This document shows positions 6,933-8,928 of a DNA stretch of 8,928 nt, in pieces. The number at the start of each line of letters is the position of its first letter. The stretch's first letter is position 1. The position numbers were made by a program, and so were the translations under genes. The notes beneath the pieces are model-generated. The model was not told the DNA's origin. It was given only the letters and a program-made list of their open reading frames with translations, and did no database searches. The stretch is taken from the NCBI GenBank assembly GCA_030640215.1, contig DAOWJU010000145.1, positions 1 to 8,928 of the forward strand. Direction: 5' to 3'. The stretch is from Desulfuromonadales bacterium. GTDB taxonomy: Bacteria > Desulfobacterota > Desulfuromonadia > Desulfuromonadales > BM103.

Positions 6933-8588
6933 ATGGATAGTGTTCTCTTTCATGCCATGGCGATTGAACTCAATCGCAAGCTTTCCAGGAGCAGGCTCGA
7001 CAAGGTCGTCCAGACCGGCGCCGGCACTCTGGTCCTTAAGTTCTGGACTGGTCAGGAAAAGCTCCAGCTGCTCTTTAAGGCAGAAGGCAAAAGCAGCTTT
7101 TATCTGACCCGAGAAAGCCATTCAGCTCCGGCCAAACCGCCACGTATCTGTCAGCTGTTAAGGGCGAGACTGCGGAATTTACTTGAGGTTCGCGCAGAGC
7201 CTTTTGATCGCATTGCCCACTTTATCTTCCTTGGCCCTGAAAAAGCCCGCTACGACCTGATCTTTGAAGCCTTCGGGCCACAGGGCAACCTGATTCTGGT
7301 TGATGAAGGCGGGCGTATCGTTGATCTGCTTTATCGGCAGGAGAACAAGCGTAAATTGCTGCCCGGTGAAATCTATGAGCTGCCGCAGCAGAAGCAACGG
7401 ATTTCTCTCTTTAACAATATAGTTGCGGCTGCAAGCGCATTACAGCAGGCTGAACAGGATAGTGACCTGAGTCGTGCGGATGTTGCCCCTTTCTCCCCGG
7501 CGCTGGCCTATGAAATAGCGCAGGCAAGGCAAACGGGCCAGTCTTTTGATGCAATCCTTACGCGGGTTAAGGATGTCTTCGCCTCAGGCTCTTTCTCACC
7601 ACAAAAGAGGACTTGGGATGATCAGACCGGCTTGCTGCCGTTATCATTAGCCGGGCAGGACTCGCCAGAAGCAGCTTTGCAGGACCTTTCGCTATTAATT
7701 GAGACAAGCCTCTCCGAAGAGGATGGCGAGTCGGTCAAAGACCTCACCGCTCGATTGTCTGCGGTTATTAGCAAACAACGTAAGCGCCTTGCAAAGCGAC
7801 TGGAGCATATCTCTGCCGAAAGCGAGCGCCAGGCCGACCCGGAGCGGTTTCGCATTATCGGTGATCTGTTGCTGGCGAACCTGCATCTCTTCAAGAGGGG
7901 CACAGACTCCGTTGATGTGGAAGACTATTATCAATCGCCAGCTGTGACAGTGACTGTAGAACTTGAAAAAAAAGCAACACCCCAGGAGAACGCTGAGCGT
8001 TATTTCAAGCTTTATCGCAAAGCCAAACGCTCAGGTGATCATCACGCCAGGCGTTTGCAGAATACGCAAGAAGAGCAGGAATGGCTCGATCAGGTTAAGC
8101 TCTCACTGGAAGAAGCCGTGAGTGGAGACGATCTCTATCAGGTGCAGCTAGAGCTGGAAACGGCTGGCATGTTGAAACAAACGAAAGGGCAGCTGGGCAG
8201 GCGTCAGGTGGTAAAGCCGAAAGATCAATTGTACAAGGCCGTTTCCCCCGGTGGTTGGCAGTTGTTGTGGGGTAAAAATAGTCGCACCAACGATTATGTC
8301 AGTCGCCACATGACCGGGCCTAAGGATCTGTGGTTTCACGCCAAGGGTATGCCTGGTTCACATCTGGCTTTAAAATGTGGTGACAGTGTCGATAAAGTGA
8401 GCGAAGAGGATGTGTATTACGCTGCTTCATTTGCTGCCGGATACTCCAAGGGCCGAGATGACAGCAAGGTCGAAGTGATCGTGGCGAAGGGTAGGGACGT
8501 AAAGAAACCAAAGGCTGCCAGACCGGGCCTCGTTACAGTTGATTCCTACCACACGGTGATAGTTGCTCCTGCAAGACTCCCTGAATAG
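6933..8588 (+). CDS. rqcH: RqcH, NFACT-family ribosome quality-control protein
   Basis: A 551-residue NFACT protein, near the usual 550-580. In characterised bacteria RqcH binds obstructed 50S subunits carrying peptidyl-tRNA and recruits tRNA-Ala to add C-terminal alanine tails that mark the chain for proteolysis. Domains: NFACT-N from MDSVLFHAMAIEL to about 160, containing the Asp-Arg pair in PFDRIAHFIF (D92-R93), which matches the pair required for tRNA binding in Bacillus; a helix-hairpin-helix-like part (about 170-215, SPALAYEIAQ); coiled-coil segments at about 265-300 and 355-415 around TPQENAERYFKLYRKAKRS; and NFACT-R at about 430-545 (TNDYVSRHMTG, DLWFHAKGMPGSHLAL). The ATG at 6933 is the only good start after an in-frame TAA at 6921, yet it has no clear Shine-Dalgarno sequence. 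In older annotations it appears as fibronectin-binding protein A or DUF814. Confidence 0.93.
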   Translation: MDSVLFHAMAIELNRKLSRSRLDKVVQTGAGTLVLKFWTGQEKLQLLFKAEGKSSFYLTRESHSAPAKPPRICQLLRARLRNLLEVRAEPFDRIAHFIFLGPEKARYDLIFEAFGPQGNLILVDEGGRIVDLLYRQENKRKLLPGEIYELPQQKQRISLFNNIVAAASALQQAEQDSDLSRADVAPFSPALAYEIAQARQTGQSFDAILTRVKDVFASGSFSPQKRTWDDQTGLLPLSLAGQDSPEAALQDLSLLIETSLSEEDGESVKDLTARLSAVISKQRKRLAKRLEHISAESERQADPERFRIIGDLLLANLHLFKRGTDSVDVEDYYQSPAVTVTVELEKKATPQENAERYFKLYRKAKRSGDHHARRLQNTQEEQEWLDQVKLSLEEAVSGDDLYQVQLELETAGMLKQTKGQLGRRQVVKPKDQLYKAVSPGGWQLLWGKNSRTNDYVSRHMTGPKDLWFHAKGMPGSHLALKCGDSVDKVSEEDVYYAASFAAGYSKGRDDSKVEVIVAKGRDVKKPKAARPGLVTVDSYHTVIVAPARLPE

Positions 8589-8655
8589 CTTTACTCCCGC
8601 TTTTGTCAGCTTCTACCCGCAACCAGCCCCCAAGAACCTGTCCCAGATTTTTTTA

Positions 8656-8684
8656 TTGCATTGGGGTATGCCTTTTGCTATAAA
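8656..8684 (+). promoter_or_regulatory. Promoter of the tRNA-Leu gene
   Basis: TTGCAT (8656-8661) and TATAAA (8679-8684) are separated by exactly 17 bases, placing the start near 8691, about 10 bases before the mature tRNA. The stretch after the -10, TTGCCCTCGC, is GC-rich, as in stable-RNA promoters under stringent control. A run of T at 8648-8654 just upstream has no clear hairpin before it, so I do not call an rqcH terminator there. Confidence 0.75.
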
Positions 8685-8700
8685 TTGCCCTCGCTTCAAT

Positions 8701-8787
8701 GCCGAAGTGGTGGAATTGGTAGACACGCTAGGTTCAGGGTCTAGTGCTCGTATGGGCGTGGGAGTTCGAGTCTCCCCTTCGGCACCA
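8701..8787 (+). tRNA. tRNA-Leu, anticodon CAG
   Basis: An 87-base class II tRNA with encoded CCA (8785-8787). The acceptor stem GCCGAAG (8701-8707) pairs fully with CTTCGGC (8777-8783), with discriminator A at 8784. The anticodon stem CTAGG/TCTAG encloses TTCAGGG, putting CAG at 8735-8737 (reads CUG). A long variable arm follows (about 8745-8759), then the T stem GGGAG (8760-8764) and CTCCC (8772-8776) around TTCGAGT. The D-arm region TGGTGGAATTGGTAGACACGC is typical of leucine tRNAs. The gene lies 112 bp after rqcH with its own promoter. Confidence 0.97.
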
Positions 8788-8818
8788 GTACAAAGACTAC
8801 TTGTTAATTCAGGTACTT

Positions 8819-8831
8819 AAAGCTCAGCTTT
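8819..8831. repeat. Inverted repeat AAAGCT-C-AGCTTT
   Basis: Perfect 6-bp arms around one base lie 32 bp after the tRNA, within a longer imperfect dyad (GGTACTT on the left from 8812, AAGTTGGTAC on the right to 8843). It could be a weak tRNA terminator, although no T-run follows, or part of the attachment region. Confidence 0.5.
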
Positions 8832-8836
8832 ATAAG

Positions 8837-8858
8837 TTGGTACACCATTTGGTACACC
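8837..8858 (+). repeat. Direct repeat TTGGTACACC x2 ahead of the integrase
   Basis: TTGGTACACC occurs at 8837-8846 and 8849-8858, separated by AT (12-bp period). A third GGTAC is at 8812-8816. The pair sits between the tRNA and the integrase ribosome binding site, where recombinase arm sites or an operator of the integrase gene would be expected. The role is inferred from position. Confidence 0.75.
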
Positions 8859-8876
8859 GACATAGGAGCTGGGCTT

Positions 8877-8928
8877 TTGTCTTTCTATCTCTTCAAACGC
8901 AATCAAACCTACTATTACCGTATCAAAA
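8877..8928 (+). CDS. Tyrosine recombinase/integrase N-terminus (runs off the right edge)
   Basis: Only 17 codons are visible: a TTG start at 8877 (read as Met), then SFYLFKRNQTYYYRIK. The pattern of aromatic and basic residues, YLFKR-x-x-TYYYRI, resembles the N-terminus of phage and island tyrosine recombinases that begin with a small beta-rich segment before the arm-binding domain. AGGAG at 8864-8868 is 8 bases ahead of TTG, which supports this start; no ATG is available in frame after TAA at 8805. The position directly behind a tRNA gene and pointing away from it is typical for an integrase. The catalytic Arg/His/Tyr residues lie beyond the window, so the identification depends on a short segment plus context. 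The gene is too short in this window to stand as an open frame by length alone. Confidence 0.6.
   Translation, partial: MSFYLFKRNQTYYYRIK

Larger units (their letters stand above)
8765..8928 (+). mobile_element. Probable left end of an element integrated at tRNA-Leu(CAG)
   Basis: The 3' part of the tRNA gene, a common attachment site for tyrosine-recombinase elements, is followed within 90 bases by what appears to be an integrase gene pointing away from the tRNA. Between them lie repeats of a kind often found near such integrases. The left boundary is given as the T-loop and 3' end of the tRNA because attachment cores usually cover that part. The other end, with a duplicate of the tRNA 3' end, is outside the window, so this remains an inference. 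Confidence 0.55.

Noticed and set aside
6757..7107. Plus-strand open frame of 116 residues starting before the tandem array.
   Set aside because: Its second half is rqcH read in another frame, it has no Shine-Dalgarno sequence, and the hydrophobic first part comes from translating the repeats.
6663..7121. Minus-strand open frame whose translation shows a five-residue repeat (SIKPT, SIKPA, CIKLT).
   Set aside because: The five-residue period simply reflects the 15-bp DNA repeat. The frame overlaps rqcH antisense and has no ribosome binding site or recognisable domain.
8563..8820. Open frame of 85 residues covering the end of rqcH and the tRNA.
   Set aside because: It runs through the tRNA gene and its promoter and overlaps rqcH out of frame.

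Overview
The window looks like chromosomal core sequence from a Gram-negative bacterium, most likely a deltaproteobacterium of the Desulfuromonas/Geobacter kind. The reasons are the riboflavin-nusB-homoserine dehydrogenase order, a lipid A acyltransferase, an O-acetylhomoserine sulfhydrylase and an RqcH/NFACT protein in one neighbourhood, with moderate base composition. This placement is inferred from gene content and general family knowledge, not from a search.

Layout. (1) Positions 1-2422, + strand: a tightly packed operon of ribBA (5' end missing), ribH, nusB and a 153-residue protein resembling only the N-terminal domain of M17 leucyl aminopeptidases; the last two overlap by ATGA. A hairpin with a T-run follows. 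(2) 2480-3790, +: hom, homoserine dehydrogenase with a C-terminal ACT domain. A 12-bp-stem hairpin (3796-3824) lies between it and the convergent genes. (3) 5200-3850, - strand: an lpxL-like lipid A acyltransferase and trmL, a tRNA wobble-base methyltransferase, 7 bp apart, with a candidate promoter in front of lpxL. (4) 6602-5316, -: metY, with a strong terminator, a good ribosome binding site and a candidate promoter. (5) 6603-6932: a 330-bp divergent intergenic region with a 16-bp palindrome and six tandem copies of a 15-bp unit that share the word ATACTGG. (6) 6933-8588, +: rqcH, the NFACT ribosome quality-control factor. (7) 8656-8787: a well-formed stable-RNA promoter and a complete tRNA-Leu(CAG) with encoded CCA. 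(8) 8788-8928: repeats, then the first 17 codons of what looks like a tyrosine recombinase, with a TTG start behind an AGGAG site. This is probably the left end of an element integrated at the 3' end of the tRNA gene.

How the genes fit together. RibBA and RibH make the two substrates that are joined into 6,7-dimethyl-8-ribityllumazine; NusB is a transcription antitermination factor commonly linked to rib genes. Hom makes homoserine and MetY sulfhydrylates its O-acetyl ester to homocysteine, so the two belong to one methionine route, although they are transcribed separately and no homoserine acetyltransferase is visible. TrmL, NusB, RqcH and tRNA-Leu all relate to RNA or translation. No clearly new multi-gene system is visible. 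The items most worth following are the orphan M17 N-terminal domain, the 15-bp repeat array, and the unseen cargo of the element that starts at the right edge.
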